From an uncultured Prevotella sp. (lineage in GTDB: Bacteria > Bacteroidota > Bacteroidia > Bacteroidales > Bacteroidaceae): 51,330 nucleotides of DNA. The DNA lies in NCBI GenBank assembly GCA_902495455.1, contig CABUXJ010000019.1, positions 1 to 51,330 on the forward strand, in the 5' to 3' direction. The position numbers and the translations under genes were made by a program. Below are positions 42,694 to 51,330 of the stretch, piece after piece. Positions within the stretch are counted from its first letter, which is position 1. Every line of letters begins with the position of its first letter. Under the pieces are notes generated by a model, which was not told the DNA's origin, did no database searches, and saw nothing but the letters and a program-made list of their open reading frames with translations.

Positions 42694-43869
42694 TCACTTC
42701 TGATATACCCTGACGTAATCTATCTGATATCTTGCGGGCAGCGCCAGCTCGTCAACGCCGTTCATGCCGCCCCAAAAGCCACCCCAAGCAAGGTTCAGCT
42801 TGATGTTGAACGGCACGTTGTACGGCCAGTCGCTCCGTCCCGTGCCGGGATTTGTCTTGTCGAGGATGAGCCGGCCGTCGACGAATGTCTGTATGCGGTC
42901 GGCCGTCCACAGCAGCGCGTAGATGTGGAAATCGCTCTCGGCCGTAGCCACGTGCTGCGTTGCGGTCCATCCGGCTTCAGTTCCGTTGGAGTGGTTGTGA
43001 CCGTCGGCGTGGAGCGTGCTCACGATGTCGTTGGGCGTCACACCGACCTCCTCCATGATGTCAATCTCTCCGCACAGCGGCCAAGGATTGGCCGTCCAGT
43101 CGTTGTCGACCGGCAACATCCAGAATGCCGGCCACGTTCCGCGGCCTCCGGGCAGTTTCAGACGTGCCTCGATATAGGCGTACTGCCAGCCGCGGGTGGT
43201 GTTCATGCGTATCGACTCCACGCGGCCGTTGCGCTTCTGGGCCACGATGTTCATATAGCCGTTGCGGCAGAAGCCGACGGGCGAGCCCTTGGCGGGCCTG
43301 ATGTAGTATTGCAGTTCGTTGTTGCCCCAACCGTTGTCGCCCGTGCCGGTCTCATAGCTCCAGCCCTTGGCCTCCGTCGGGACGTCCTCGGTGTTGAACT
43401 CGTCGCTCCACACGAGACTATATCCGTCGGGAACGTACGGGCTCTGAGCAGTCATCTCCTCGGGGTCCGGCTCGACAACGGGCGCGGCCTCCTGACGGAC
43501 GGTGATGTCCTTACGGCCGTTGCCGCTCATGAGTGTGACCGTTCCGGTGCGCTCCTCGCCCTTGTTCTCGTCAGCCGTGACGCTGACCTTGGCCACCTGT
43601 TTGCTCTGCGCCGCAACCGAGACGCGAAGCCACGAAGCGTCGCTGACGGCCGTCAGCTGCGGTCCTGAGGCCGACGCTGTGACGCTGAAGCTGCCTCCGG
43701 TGTACGCCACCGTGTGGCTTTCGTCGGGCACGACGCTTATCCTCACTTCCTCCGGAGTTGTCTCTACGGGCTCGTCGCCGCCGTCACTGCTGCTGCACGA
43801 CAGCAGAGCCATCAGGAGAATCGGCAAAAACAGTTGTGCTTTCTTTATCATCTTTGATGTCTTAGTCAT
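42694..43869 (-). CDS. GH16 beta-glucanase lipoprotein with BACON domain (laminarinase-type)
   Basis: 391 aa from the ATG at 43869; 43851 is also possible. The signal peptide ends in the lipobox LLSC with Cys25, so it is a lipoprotein, probably surface-exposed. A BACON domain (about residues 40-125) has the usual WLRVS-VTADEN pattern and typically binds or spaces. The GH16 jelly roll follows, with the catalytic motif GEIDIMEEVG near residue 265 (nucleophile Glu, acid/base Glu). EIDIME points to endo-beta-1,3-glucanase (laminarinase) rather than lichenase, which has EIDIEF. It cuts glucan at the cell surface. Confidence 0.9.
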   Translation of the reverse strand: MTKTSKMIKKAQLFLPILLMALLSCSSSDGGDEPVETTPEEVRISVVPDESHTVAYTGGSFSVTASASGPQLTAVSDASWLRVSVAAQSKQVAKVSVTADENKGEERTGTVTLMSGNGRKDITVRQEAAPVVEPDPEEMTAQSPYVPDGYSLVWSDEFNTEDVPTEAKGWSYETGTGDNGWGNNELQYYIRPAKGSPVGFCRNGYMNIVAQKRNGRVESIRMNTTRGWQYAYIEARLKLPGGRGTWPAFWMLPVDNDWTANPWPLCGEIDIMEEVGVTPNDIVSTLHADGHNHSNGTEAGWTATQHVATAESDFHIYALLWTADRIQTFVDGRLILDKTNPGTGRSDWPYNVPFNIKLNLAWGGFWGGMNGVDELALPARYQIDYVRVYQK

Positions 43870-43970
43870 TATTATCAGAATGTCCCGGCCGCGGTTGAGC
43901 AAACGCCCCGTACCGCTGAAAGGAACATGTATCCACACATTAATAAAACGGTATCAACACATCAATAATA

Positions 43971-44013
43971 AGAAAGGGGAGCAGGAGCCTGTCAGACCCT
44001 GCTCCCCTCTTTC
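43971..44013 (-). terminator. Attenuator-like hairpin inside the PUL
   Basis: AGAAAGGGGAGCAGG (43971-43985) pairs with CCTGCTCCCCTCTTTC (43998-44013) around a 12-nt loop. On the minus strand TTTCTTATTATT follows. It stands between the binding-protein gene and the GH16 gene and would lower expression of the downstream enzymes relative to SusCD. Confidence 0.7.
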
Positions 44014-44033
44014 ATTATCATAACTAAACCTAT

Positions 44034-45407
44034 CTATTCTTTATGCTTCTGAAGAATGATGTTACTGATGGTAATCTCCGTATTGGCAGGGTTGCCACCG
44101 AAATCAAAGAACAGTTTCATTGCTTCGCAAGGATTGCTCAGCTTCACTTTCGACTGAATGAAGCGGAGCTCGCCACCCTCGACGAGAGCCTGAGAATCAT
44201 CTGCGAAGAAGAAGTTGTTGTCGTTCGTAGCGTCTGTCAGCTTCACCATCGGTCTGAAAGAAGTGTTCGACTCAATGACAGCGAGGAAGTCATATTCTGC
44301 GTTCACGTCGTCGATAGCCAAATCAAGCAGGAACGGAACCTGCGCTTGCCAACGCTCGAAAGTTGCCTCAGGCAGTTTAATCATAATCTTACCGTCGCTT
44401 ACCACTACTGAAGGATCGGGGATCTGTGCCCATCCCGGAGCATAATAACCTTCTATCTGACGCGGATTGGCAACATTCCAAAGGTTATCGCTGCTGTTAA
44501 CGTCAACCCAAACAGGCTCTGGATCGTCGGCTGGAACAACCGTTCCGTCGTCATACTGATGATCCTTGAACACTATGTTCTCGATGGTTATCTCCGTGTT
44601 ATCGGCATTTCCACCGAAGTCGAACACGAGCTGGATACCATTGGCTGTCGTTGCGCCGGGCAGGTCGCTGCCGTAGATACACAACGGCTCACCGGCCTTC
44701 AGCGTTACATGCTCCTTGAGGAATGGCATATAGCCGCCATCCTTCTCGGCCACTTTCACCGTCACGTTGTTGTGGTCTGTCGTCGAAGTGAGGATGACAG
44801 AGAAGTCATATGTGCTTGTCTCCACCGTATTGATGTCGGTATCAACGAAGAACTGGGCCTGCCACTGCTGATATGAAGCGTATGGCAAAGAAAGGATAAA
44901 GTCGTTCTTAGACTTTGTCACAGAGAAGCCCTCGGTAATTTCATTGCCCCAATTCGGGTCCGGATTGTAATAATTGCAATATCCGTTTGTCGTTGCCGTC
45001 TTCCACAGGTTGTGTTCATAATCAACATCAAATCCGGCGAAGCCGTTCATGATGGTCTTGTCCATCGTATAGTCAAACCATACGGTGTCCACGGAAAGGC
45101 CGTTGGCGTTCTTCACCATGAAGCCGAGGTCATACTTGCCGGCCTTGCGCTGATACTTCTTGCAGGTGAAATCACTGTTATACTGCACGCCGTCGATGAG
45201 CCACACCGGCGTAACGCCGGCAGCCGGACGGAACGTGAAGTAGGCGTTGTTGGTCGACTGGTCTACCGAAATCTCAACGTTGCCGGCATAGTCGGCGGCC
45301 TTGAGGCGGGCACCACCGTTGGGGCTGTCAAACTCATCGGGCGTACAGGCCACGAGAGTAGCGGAGCAAAGCGCCGCACAACCTATATATTTAAATATCT
45401 TGTTCAT
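44034..45407 (-). CDS. Surface glycan-binding lipoprotein with tandem CBM-like domains
   Basis: 457 aa. The lipoprotein signal peptide ends in TLVAC with Cys21. A short PKD- or Ig-like domain (about 35-115) is followed by two homologous beta-sandwich modules (about 130-275 and 290-455). Both modules have the LVFDFGGNADNTEITIENI / LFFDFGGNPANTEITISNI ending and the QQWQAQFFVDT / ERWQAQVPFLLD core, resembling CBM4/CBM22-type glycan-binding domains. It occupies the SusE/SusF position directly after SusD (27 bp gap), so it should bind glucan at the outer surface. The internal duplication suggests two binding sites. I find no catalytic residues. Confidence 0.82.
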   Translation of the reverse strand: MNKIFKYIGCAALCSATLVACTPDEFDSPNGGARLKAADYAGNVEISVDQSTNNAYFTFRPAAGVTPVWLIDGVQYNSDFTCKKYQRKAGKYDLGFMVKNANGLSVDTVWFDYTMDKTIMNGFAGFDVDYEHNLWKTATTNGYCNYYNPDPNWGNEITEGFSVTKSKNDFILSLPYASYQQWQAQFFVDTDINTVETSTYDFSVILTSTTDHNNVTVKVAEKDGGYMPFLKEHVTLKAGEPLCIYGSDLPGATTANGIQLVFDFGGNADNTEITIENIVFKDHQYDDGTVVPADDPEPVWVDVNSSDNLWNVANPRQIEGYYAPGWAQIPDPSVVVSDGKIMIKLPEATFERWQAQVPFLLDLAIDDVNAEYDFLAVIESNTSFRPMVKLTDATNDNNFFFADDSQALVEGGELRFIQSKVKLSNPCEAMKLFFDFGGNPANTEITISNIILQKHKE

Positions 45408-45434
45408 AGCTGTTACATTAATATATATACATGA

Positions 45435-47015
45435 TTACTGGAAATAAGCGTCGTTCTGCTTCAGCGTTCCCTGAGCGGCAGCAAGTTCGACGTCGCTGAT
45501 GGGCACATACTTCTTCGTCTTCTTCCACGGATTCAGGCGTGCCATGTCGCCGTTGGCGTTGACCGGCTCCTTGTCGGCGACGAGAGCCTTTGACGCCTTG
45601 TGCTCGTTGCTGACACCGGCAACCTCGTCCATGCGGACAAGATCCCAATAACGCTTGCCCTCGCCGAGGAATTCCTTGCGGCGCTCGGTCAGGATGTTGT
45701 CGAGCGTAGCCTCAACCTCCGTAACGAGACCGGCGCGGTCGCGAACCTGCTTCAGGTAGGCGTCAGCCTTGCTCTGGTCGCCGCCCGTGCGGACAATCAG
45801 CTCGGCTGCGTTGAGCAGCGTCTCGGCATAGCGGTAGATACGGAAGTTGTCGTTCCAGCGGCACTGGTCGGCTCCGCCCGTTCCGCCAGCCACGTGAGAG
45901 TAGCGGGGCAGATACTTGTTGAGGAAGAGACCGGTCTGCTGCCAGCGTCCGGCGGGATTGAGCGGCTCGTCGTCGAGCAGTGTCACCGTTCCGCGGACGT
46001 CGTTATTGGCATAGAAGTCGCGGCAGTGGGCACGCGGTATGAACGTTCCCCAACCGTTGTTGGCCACGTCACCGTCGGAAGCGACGCCTCCGTCAGGACC
46101 GAGACACTGGGGCATGAACGTTCCGCCGATGCCGTTGAGGTTGTCATAGCTTCGGACGCAGAGCGGACCGTCGGTGTAGTTGATCTCGAAGATGGACTCG
46201 TCGCACCACTCTCCGGCCGGGCTCCAAAGGTCGGCGTACGACGGATTGAGCTCATACGGGCCGGCGATGATGTCCTGCATGTACTTCAGCGCGGCCGGGA
46301 AACGGCTGGCATCGTTCTGATACATCACCAGTTCGGCGAATATCATGTAGGCCGTTGCCTGTGTGGCGTGGCCGGCGTTCTCGTCGGTAGCGCGCATCGG
46401 CAGGACGTTCATGTCGATGGCAGACTGAAGGTCGGAGACGATTGCCTCATAGGCGGCGTCGGGCGTCGACTGCGGGATGAGGTCGGTGGCGGTCAGCGGG
46501 TGCATGAAGACGGGGATATTTCCGTACCACTTCCATACCACCGTATAGTAGAAAGCGCGCAGCACCTTTGCCTCGGCGATGGTGGCCTTGGCATAGCTCT
46601 CCGAGATTTTGCCATTAGCGAGACTGGTCTCGGCTGCATCAATCACCTCGTTGCAAGCCCTGATGCCGTCATAGCTGACCGTCCAATAGCCGCTGACGGT
46701 CAGGGCTGCCGTCAGCTTGTAGCTGGCTGCGTTGTGCCAGACCTCCTGGTCGGTTATGCCGGCAGCTCCCACGAGCATGTCGTCGCCGAGCATGTCGCTC
46801 CAGTTGAGCTGTCCGAAGATGGTTCCGTTGTAGTCGTAGCTGTGGAGAGGCACGTAGGCTCCCACGAGCTGCTCCGTGATATGCTGTTCGGTGGAGAAGT
46901 AGGCACCGACCTCGGCCTTTGTCTCAGGCTCCTGCTCAAGGAAACTGTCAGAGCATCCGGTCACCGTCATGGCGGCGGCAAGCAGGCCGATGGTTAAAAT
47001 CTTATTCTGTTTCAT
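45435..47015 (-). CDS. SusD/RagB family nutrient-binding lipoprotein
   Basis: 526 aa. The lipoprotein signal peptide ends VTGC with Cys21. The TPR-like N-terminal part includes RAFYYTVVWKWYGNIPVF and the C-terminal SusD domain ends KKTKKYVPISDVELAA. It forms the lid of the SusC transporter and binds glycan chains at the outer surface. It starts 42 bp after SusC. The length is typical. Confidence 0.96.
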   Translation of the reverse strand: MKQNKILTIGLLAAAMTVTGCSDSFLEQEPETKAEVGAYFSTEQHITEQLVGAYVPLHSYDYNGTIFGQLNWSDMLGDDMLVGAAGITDQEVWHNAASYKLTAALTVSGYWTVSYDGIRACNEVIDAAETSLANGKISESYAKATIAEAKVLRAFYYTVVWKWYGNIPVFMHPLTATDLIPQSTPDAAYEAIVSDLQSAIDMNVLPMRATDENAGHATQATAYMIFAELVMYQNDASRFPAALKYMQDIIAGPYELNPSYADLWSPAGEWCDESIFEINYTDGPLCVRSYDNLNGIGGTFMPQCLGPDGGVASDGDVANNGWGTFIPRAHCRDFYANNDVRGTVTLLDDEPLNPAGRWQQTGLFLNKYLPRYSHVAGGTGGADQCRWNDNFRIYRYAETLLNAAELIVRTGGDQSKADAYLKQVRDRAGLVTEVEATLDNILTERRKEFLGEGKRYWDLVRMDEVAGVSNEHKASKALVADKEPVNANGDMARLNPWKKTKKYVPISDVELAAAQGTLKQNDAYFQ

Positions 47016-47057
47016 ATCTGTATATGCTTGTTTGGTTATCGTTTAGGACTAATGTTT

Positions 47058-50000
47058 TCAGAAACCGAGATTGAAGCCGATGGTCCAAGTGCGGGCCTGC
47101 GGATAAACACCCCAGTCAACACCGAGCGACGTTCCGCCCGAAGAGATTTCGGGGTCGTAGCCGTGATACTTGGTGAAGGTCACGAGGTTCTCGGCCATCA
47201 CGTAGACGCGGAGATTGTCGACGAAGAACTTGCGGGTGATAGACTTCGGAAGAGTATAGCCCAACGAGATGTTCTTCAGGCGCAGATAGCTGGCGTCGTT
47301 GACGTAGAGGTCGGATGAGACGAGGTTGCTCGTGTTTCCGAAGACGAAGCGGGGAATTTCGTTTGACGTGCCCTCGCCGGTCCAGCGTCCGAGCATCCAT
47401 GACGGCAGGTTCTGGTTGTTCTTGTCAACGCGCATGGTTGCGTCAAAGACGTCGTTGCCGGCCGTGCCCTGCCAGAACATCATGAAGTCGAAGCCCTTCC
47501 ACTCGGCGTTGAAGTTGAGACCGAAAGTCCAGTCGGGCATACCCTTACCGATCTTTGTCTTGTCGTCGTCGGTAATCTTGCCGTCGCCGTTGACATCGAC
47601 GAAGCGGAAGTCACCGGGAGCAGAGGGATTGACGAGCTCGCCGGCCTCGTTGGTGTGGTAGAGAGCGTTGTATGCGGCAGCCTCGTCTGCGTTCTGGAGA
47701 ATGCCGTTGGTCTTGTAGCCGTAGAAGTAGGGCCAGGGCTGACCGTTCTCAGCACGTGTAAACGTACCGACACCCATAAGGCTCTCATATTCCATCGTTC
47801 CGGTGGTGTTGCCGAGGTTGACCAGCTCGTTCTTCAGATAGGCGGCGTTGGCCTTCACGGCGAACTTGGCGTCAGCCACGTTCCACTTGTAGCCCAGCTC
47901 AAACTCGACACCGGAGTTCTTCATCTCGCCCACGTTGGCGACGGGCTTGTCCTTAGACACATAGTCGGGGATGGGGTTGTCCATCAACATGCCGTTGGTC
48001 TTCTTCACGTAGTAGTCGACAGAGAAGGTCAGCGCGTTGTTCAGGAAGGCAAAATCGATACCGAAGTCAGTCTGCTCGCTCTCCTCCCACTTCAGGTCGG
48101 GATTGGCCAGACCGCCAGCGCGTGTACCGATATATTTCTGCGGGTCCTTTCCGAAGGCGGCGTTATAGGATCCGGTTCCCGATGTATAGGCAGCATAACG
48201 GAAGTTACCGATGGCCTCGTTACCGTTCTTACCCCAGCTGAAGCGGACTTTCATGTTGTTCATGATCTTCTTGACGGGCTGCATGAACGACTCGTTGGTG
48301 ACGTTCCATCCGAGAGAGAACGAGGGGAATGTGGCGTAGTGGTTGTTCGCTCCGAAGCGGCTCGAACCGTCACGGCGCACCGTAGCCTGAAGCATGTAGC
48401 GCTCGTCGTAGTTGTAGGACACACGGGCGAAGAGAGAAGCCAGCGTTGCCGTCTCCCACGGACCGGCGCCAGCGCCGATCTCACCTTCACCGCTACCGGT
48501 GGCGTAGTCAACCCACGGGTGGTTGTAGTCAACGAGATTGTTCTTGCTGGCCGACACGGTGAAGCCCGTAGACTTCTTGGCCGACTGACCGAGCACGACG
48601 CCGACGTCATGCTTACCGAACGTGCGAGCCCATGAGAGGACGTTCTCAATCTGCCATACGGTTCCGCGCTGTGACCATGAATTTGCACCGTCTTTACCCC
48701 CCCAATTGAAGGAAGCCGTTAAATAATAAGGTGTTGTGTAGCCACGGTCAACACCGCGATAGACAACGTCGGCACCGTAGGACAGGCGATACTTCACGCC
48801 CCAGCCGATGGACAGGTCGGCAGCGAAGTTGGCCGTATAGTTGTGAACCCACTGCTCGGGATTGAGGCAGGCCGTGTTGAGATAGGCCACAGGGTTGATC
48901 TGGTTGTCATAGTCAGAGCCGGGCACCATGAAGAGATTGCCGTTGGCGTCATACTGCGGCTCATAGTTGGCCAACTTCTGATACTGTTCGAGCACGGGAG
49001 CTATCTCGTCACCGCTGTATGTCACGGGCAGCGTGGGCGCAAGCGTCAGCGCTGAGTTGAGGATACCGTTTGAACGGGTGTTGGGGTCGATGCCGGCCGT
49101 CTTGCTGCGTGTATATGAGAGGTTGGCCGTGATGTCGAGCTTGTTGAGCCATTCGCGCTCCTTGGTCACGTCGAAGAGAGTATATTTCGTGTTCGAGCGC
49201 ATGGTCAGACGGTTGTAGTTGGACTTTCCGTAGTTACCGCCGACGATACCTTCCTGGTCGTAATAGCCCAGAGAGAGATAGTAGCTCACCTTCTCGGAAG
49301 CTCCGCTGACGGAAACCTCGTGGTTGGTGACGGGCGCATTGTCGTTGAAGATGGCGTCCTGCCAGTCGGTTCCGTCGCCGAGAGAATACGGATTCTCATA
49401 CTTCGGAGCCTGACCGCCGTTGACGAGACCTTCGTTCATCATGACGGCATAGTCGCGGGCGTTGAGCACGTCGCGCTTGCGCCACTTTGTCTGCCATCCG
49501 AAGGAGGCGTTGTAGTTGACCTTGACGCTGCCGAGCTTTCCGCTCTTGGTCGTGACGAGAATCACACCGTTGGCGGCACGCGCACCGTAGATGGCTCCTG
49601 AAGCCGCGTCCTTGAGCACCTCGATGGACTCGATGTCGTTGGGGTTGAGGTTCTCGATGCCGCTCTCGCAGGGCATACCGTCTATTATATAAAGAGGATT
49701 GCTGTCGTGGATGGTTCCGATACCGCGCACGCGGATCTGTGAACCGGCACCCGGAGCACCCGAGCCCTGTGTCACCGTCACACCGGCGGCCAGTCCCTTC
49801 AGGGCGTTGTCCACGCGCACGGGAGCCTTTCCGGCGAGGTCGTCAGCGCTCACCTTGGCGATTGAAGCCGTGACGACGCTCTTCTTCTGGACACCGTAGC
49901 CGATGACGACGAGGTCGCTGAGCACCTGTGAGTCGTCGGCAAGAACGATGCGCATGTTGTCTTTCACGGTCACTTCCTGCGGCTTGCATCCGATGTATGA

Positions 50001-50219
50001 GATAACTAAGGTTGTGCCGGGAGCGACAGAGAGCTTGAAGTTGCCGTCATAGTCTGTGACGGTTCCCACCGACGTTCCCTTCTGAACGACAGACGCTCCG
50101 ATGACCGGCTCATTCTTTGAGTCGAGCACCACACCGGAATAGGTCTGCTTCTGAGCATAGGCTGCCACCGACATAAAGAAGAATGTCAGTAACATGAGTA
50201 AATACCTACTTCTTTTCAT
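47058..50219 (-). CDS. SusC/RagA family TonB-dependent transporter
   Basis: 1053 aa. The signal peptide ends VAAYAQ (residues 1-22). A carboxypeptidase-regulatory-like domain (25-105) is followed by a TonB box around DLVVIGYGVQ, the plug domain with the SusC motif VRGIGTIHDSNPLYIIDGMP (about 165-185), and an outer-membrane beta-barrel ending in TWTIGFNLGF. It imports oligosaccharides energised by TonB. A run of seven G in the coding strand (plus-strand C at 48697-48703) encodes NWGGK and is a possible slippage site. It is the first gene of the PUL operon, with a leader of about 128 nt. Confidence 0.96.
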   Translation of the reverse strand: MKRSRYLLMLLTFFFMSVAAYAQKQTYSGVVLDSKNEPVIGASVVQKGTSVGTVTDYDGNFKLSVAPGTTLVISYIGCKPQEVTVKDNMRIVLADDSQVLSDLVVIGYGVQKKSVVTASIAKVSADDLAGKAPVRVDNALKGLAAGVTVTQGSGAPGAGSQIRVRGIGTIHDSNPLYIIDGMPCESGIENLNPNDIESIEVLKDAASGAIYGARAANGVILVTTKSGKLGSVKVNYNASFGWQTKWRKRDVLNARDYAVMMNEGLVNGGQAPKYENPYSLGDGTDWQDAIFNDNAPVTNHEVSVSGASEKVSYYLSLGYYDQEGIVGGNYGKSNYNRLTMRSNTKYTLFDVTKEREWLNKLDITANLSYTRSKTAGIDPNTRSNGILNSALTLAPTLPVTYSGDEIAPVLEQYQKLANYEPQYDANGNLFMVPGSDYDNQINPVAYLNTACLNPEQWVHNYTANFAADLSIGWGVKYRLSYGADVVYRGVDRGYTTPYYLTASFNWGGKDGANSWSQRGTVWQIENVLSWARTFGKHDVGVVLGQSAKKSTGFTVSASKNNLVDYNHPWVDYATGSGEGEIGAGAGPWETATLASLFARVSYNYDERYMLQATVRRDGSSRFGANNHYATFPSFSLGWNVTNESFMQPVKKIMNNMKVRFSWGKNGNEAIGNFRYAAYTSGTGSYNAAFGKDPQKYIGTRAGGLANPDLKWEESEQTDFGIDFAFLNNALTFSVDYYVKKTNGMLMDNPIPDYVSKDKPVANVGEMKNSGVEFELGYKWNVADAKFAVKANAAYLKNELVNLGNTTGTMEYESLMGVGTFTRAENGQPWPYFYGYKTNGILQNADEAAAYNALYHTNEAGELVNPSAPGDFRFVDVNGDGKITDDDKTKIGKGMPDWTFGLNFNAEWKGFDFMMFWQGTAGNDVFDATMRVDKNNQNLPSWMLGRWTGEGTSNEIPRFVFGNTSNLVSSDLYVNDASYLRLKNISLGYTLPKSITRKFFVDNLRVYVMAENLVTFTKYHGYDPEISSGGTSLGVDWGVYPQARTWTIGFNLGF

Positions 50220-50354
50220 AATGCTAATTAATTATTGTTTTATAAGTTAGTAAAAATTCTCAAGTTTGTCTATCGCGTCCTGTTCCCATTTCTCTCGTTC
50301 ATGTCTCATTGTCATTCTTCGGGCGGTCCGGACACTGTGTTAAAGATTGTGATG

Positions 50355-50383
50355 CAAAGATAAATAATTTGATGAGCTTTCAA
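50355..50383 (-). promoter_or_regulatory. Promoter of the PUL operon
   Basis: On the minus strand TTG (50381-50383) and TATCTTTG (50355-50362) are 18 nt apart. The -7 box matches the consensus exactly. The transcript would start near 50348. Confidence 0.65.
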
Positions 50384-50743
50384 TCGTTCTTTATATCAAA
50401 AAGTGGACGAATACAGGTATCGAGAAATACTAATAAACTGAATGTCAACACATTACTATTTTAGGAAAGAGTCAAAAGAGTGGACCGGATATAAAAGTGT
50501 ATTTCATACATTATAAGGTTTTGGAGGCCTGAAAACCGCCATTATCGTCTCTTCCGCAGCTTCTCCAAAGAGACTGTTGGAAGTTGATGATTGATGACTA
50601 TGAAGATTCTCGTGTGATGAAATGAGGGCGATTCCGGTTTTTGGAGTGATGAATATGAAAATTAGGGATATCCCTGTAATATGTTCAACTAACTGGTGAT
50701 TTCAATAACCGGGAGGAGGATGTATCAAAATGGCTACATGTTG

Positions 50744-50836
50744 CTTGTAGGGACATATTCTCGTATTTGTCCGCAAGACAAACGTTGAATATCAATACAT
50801 TATGGGTGGACAAATACAAGAATATGTCCCTACAAG
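50744..50836. mobile_element. MITE-like inverted repeat, copy 2
   Basis: The 31-bp arms at 50744-50774 and 50806-50836 differ at two positions and share TAGGGACATATTC and GTATTTGTCC with copy 1 at 36014-36162. The loop keeps TTGAATATCAATA. The outer 30 bp of copy 1 are absent, so the two copies share a core of about 93 bp. Confidence 0.8.
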
Positions 50837-50884
50837 TCGCTTCCTTGGCATTTCAGATGTCGGAAGCGGCTCTTTATGTCATAA

Positions 50885-51250
50885 TAATATCAAAAATTTA
50901 ACACTTCAGATTTCCGAAATTTAAGCAAAATCAAGCAACAATCTTGACATTTCCGCTCCGTCCCCATCCGCCTCCCGACCCGTTTCCGAGCAACGGGGCC
51001 CTTACGGGGTCGCAACGAGCACGTCGTCATGTCGCAACGGCAGCCCCGCCGTCATGCAACGGCGGCCCCGTTGCGAGGTCGCGGGGCCCTTACGGCAAAC
51101 CGTCAAAATCGCCGTCACGAAGCATCAGAGCGCAACTCGCTCAGTGACAGAGACTTGCAAAAATCGCTCAAAAATCACAAATTTCGACCCAAAAGACAGA
51201 AATTTCAGAGCCATAAAGAGTCAACAAGCAAGTGCAATATTACGAAAAGT
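50885..51250 (-). repeat. Dispersed intergenic repeat, copy R6 (inverted)
   Basis: Read on the minus strand, the closing end TCTGAAGTGTTAAATTTTTG (50891-50910) matches the tails of R4 and R5. The GC core lies at 50985-51100 with CAACGGGGCC and GGGCCCTTACGG units. The box is degenerate (GCGAGTTGCGCTCTGATGC near 51130) and the leader end is not clear. It lies upstream of the PUL promoter. Confidence 0.6.
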
Positions 51251-51330
51251 TTTTGTAAAACTCTCTCACGGGTGTAGAAAAATGTAGTTTTTCTCTTGGT
51301 CTTCGGTTTATTTTAGCCTGTATGACCGCA

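Noticed and set aside
45600..46997. 465-codon plus-strand frame opposite SusD
   Set aside because: Antisense shadow of a clear SusD gene, with no signal peptide, domain or promoter.

Overview
The window looks like a chromosomal segment from a Bacteroidales bacterium, most likely Prevotella or a close relative. The reasons are promoters of the TTTG / TAnnTTTG type ahead of many genes, a SusC/SusD polysaccharide utilization locus (PUL), DUF4450 and DUF6377 proteins, secreted proteins with short basic C-terminal tails of the kind seen on type IX secretion cargo, and almost no Shine-Dalgarno sequences. I see no rRNA, tRNA, CRISPR array, integrase or transposase. Almost every gene is on the minus strand.

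Layout. 1-1141: no convincing protein gene; a possible short promoter-to-terminator transcript, a hairpin, and the first copy of a dispersed repeat. 1142-5866 (-): glycogen operon of a debranching enzyme, a GT4 glycogen-synthase-like transferase and a GH57 protein whose catalytic acid motif looks lost. 6128-6832 (+): Crp/Fnr-type regulator. 7017-10054 (-): lipid kinase, miaA and gapA. 10257-11874 (+): mscL and a secreted esterase-like hydrolase. 12036-14540 (-): guaA, carrying an in-frame palindromic insertion, and a MurU-like nucleotidyltransferase. 14582-17045 (-): a small accessory island with a PIN-domain toxin-antitoxin pair and an AAA ATPase plus PIN-like nuclease pair; both operons are preceded by the same 35-bp sequence. 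17914-19455 (-): AmgK-like kinase fused to a RapZ C-terminal domain. 19603-26839 (-): a 1401-aa multidomain surface protein and an M6 metalloprotease. 27924-30884 (-): DUF4450 protein. 31258-33191 (-): groES-groEL.

34125-50219 (-) is a beta-glucan-type PUL, read in the order SusC, SusD, glycan-binding lipoprotein, GH16 lipoprotein with a BACON domain, GH5, GH3, GH3, and finally a DUF6377 membrane regulator. The likely flow is: GH16 and the binding proteins capture and cut glucan at the surface, SusCD imports oligosaccharides, and GH5/GH3 enzymes in the periplasm release glucose. A hairpin after the binding-protein gene, a terminator between the two GH3 genes, and repeat elements in the longer gaps suggest that the locus is not one uniform transcript.

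The most unusual signals are non-coding. A family of six 300-500 bp elements, with a GC-rich core and shared ends, sits in the longer gaps between transcription units. Two copies of a MITE-like inverted repeat flank the PUL. A 73-bp-arm hairpin separates two convergent genes, with a half copy beside the GH5 gene. A palindromic element lies inside guaA. The duplicated promoter around the AAA/PIN cassette is the best candidate for an undescribed system.
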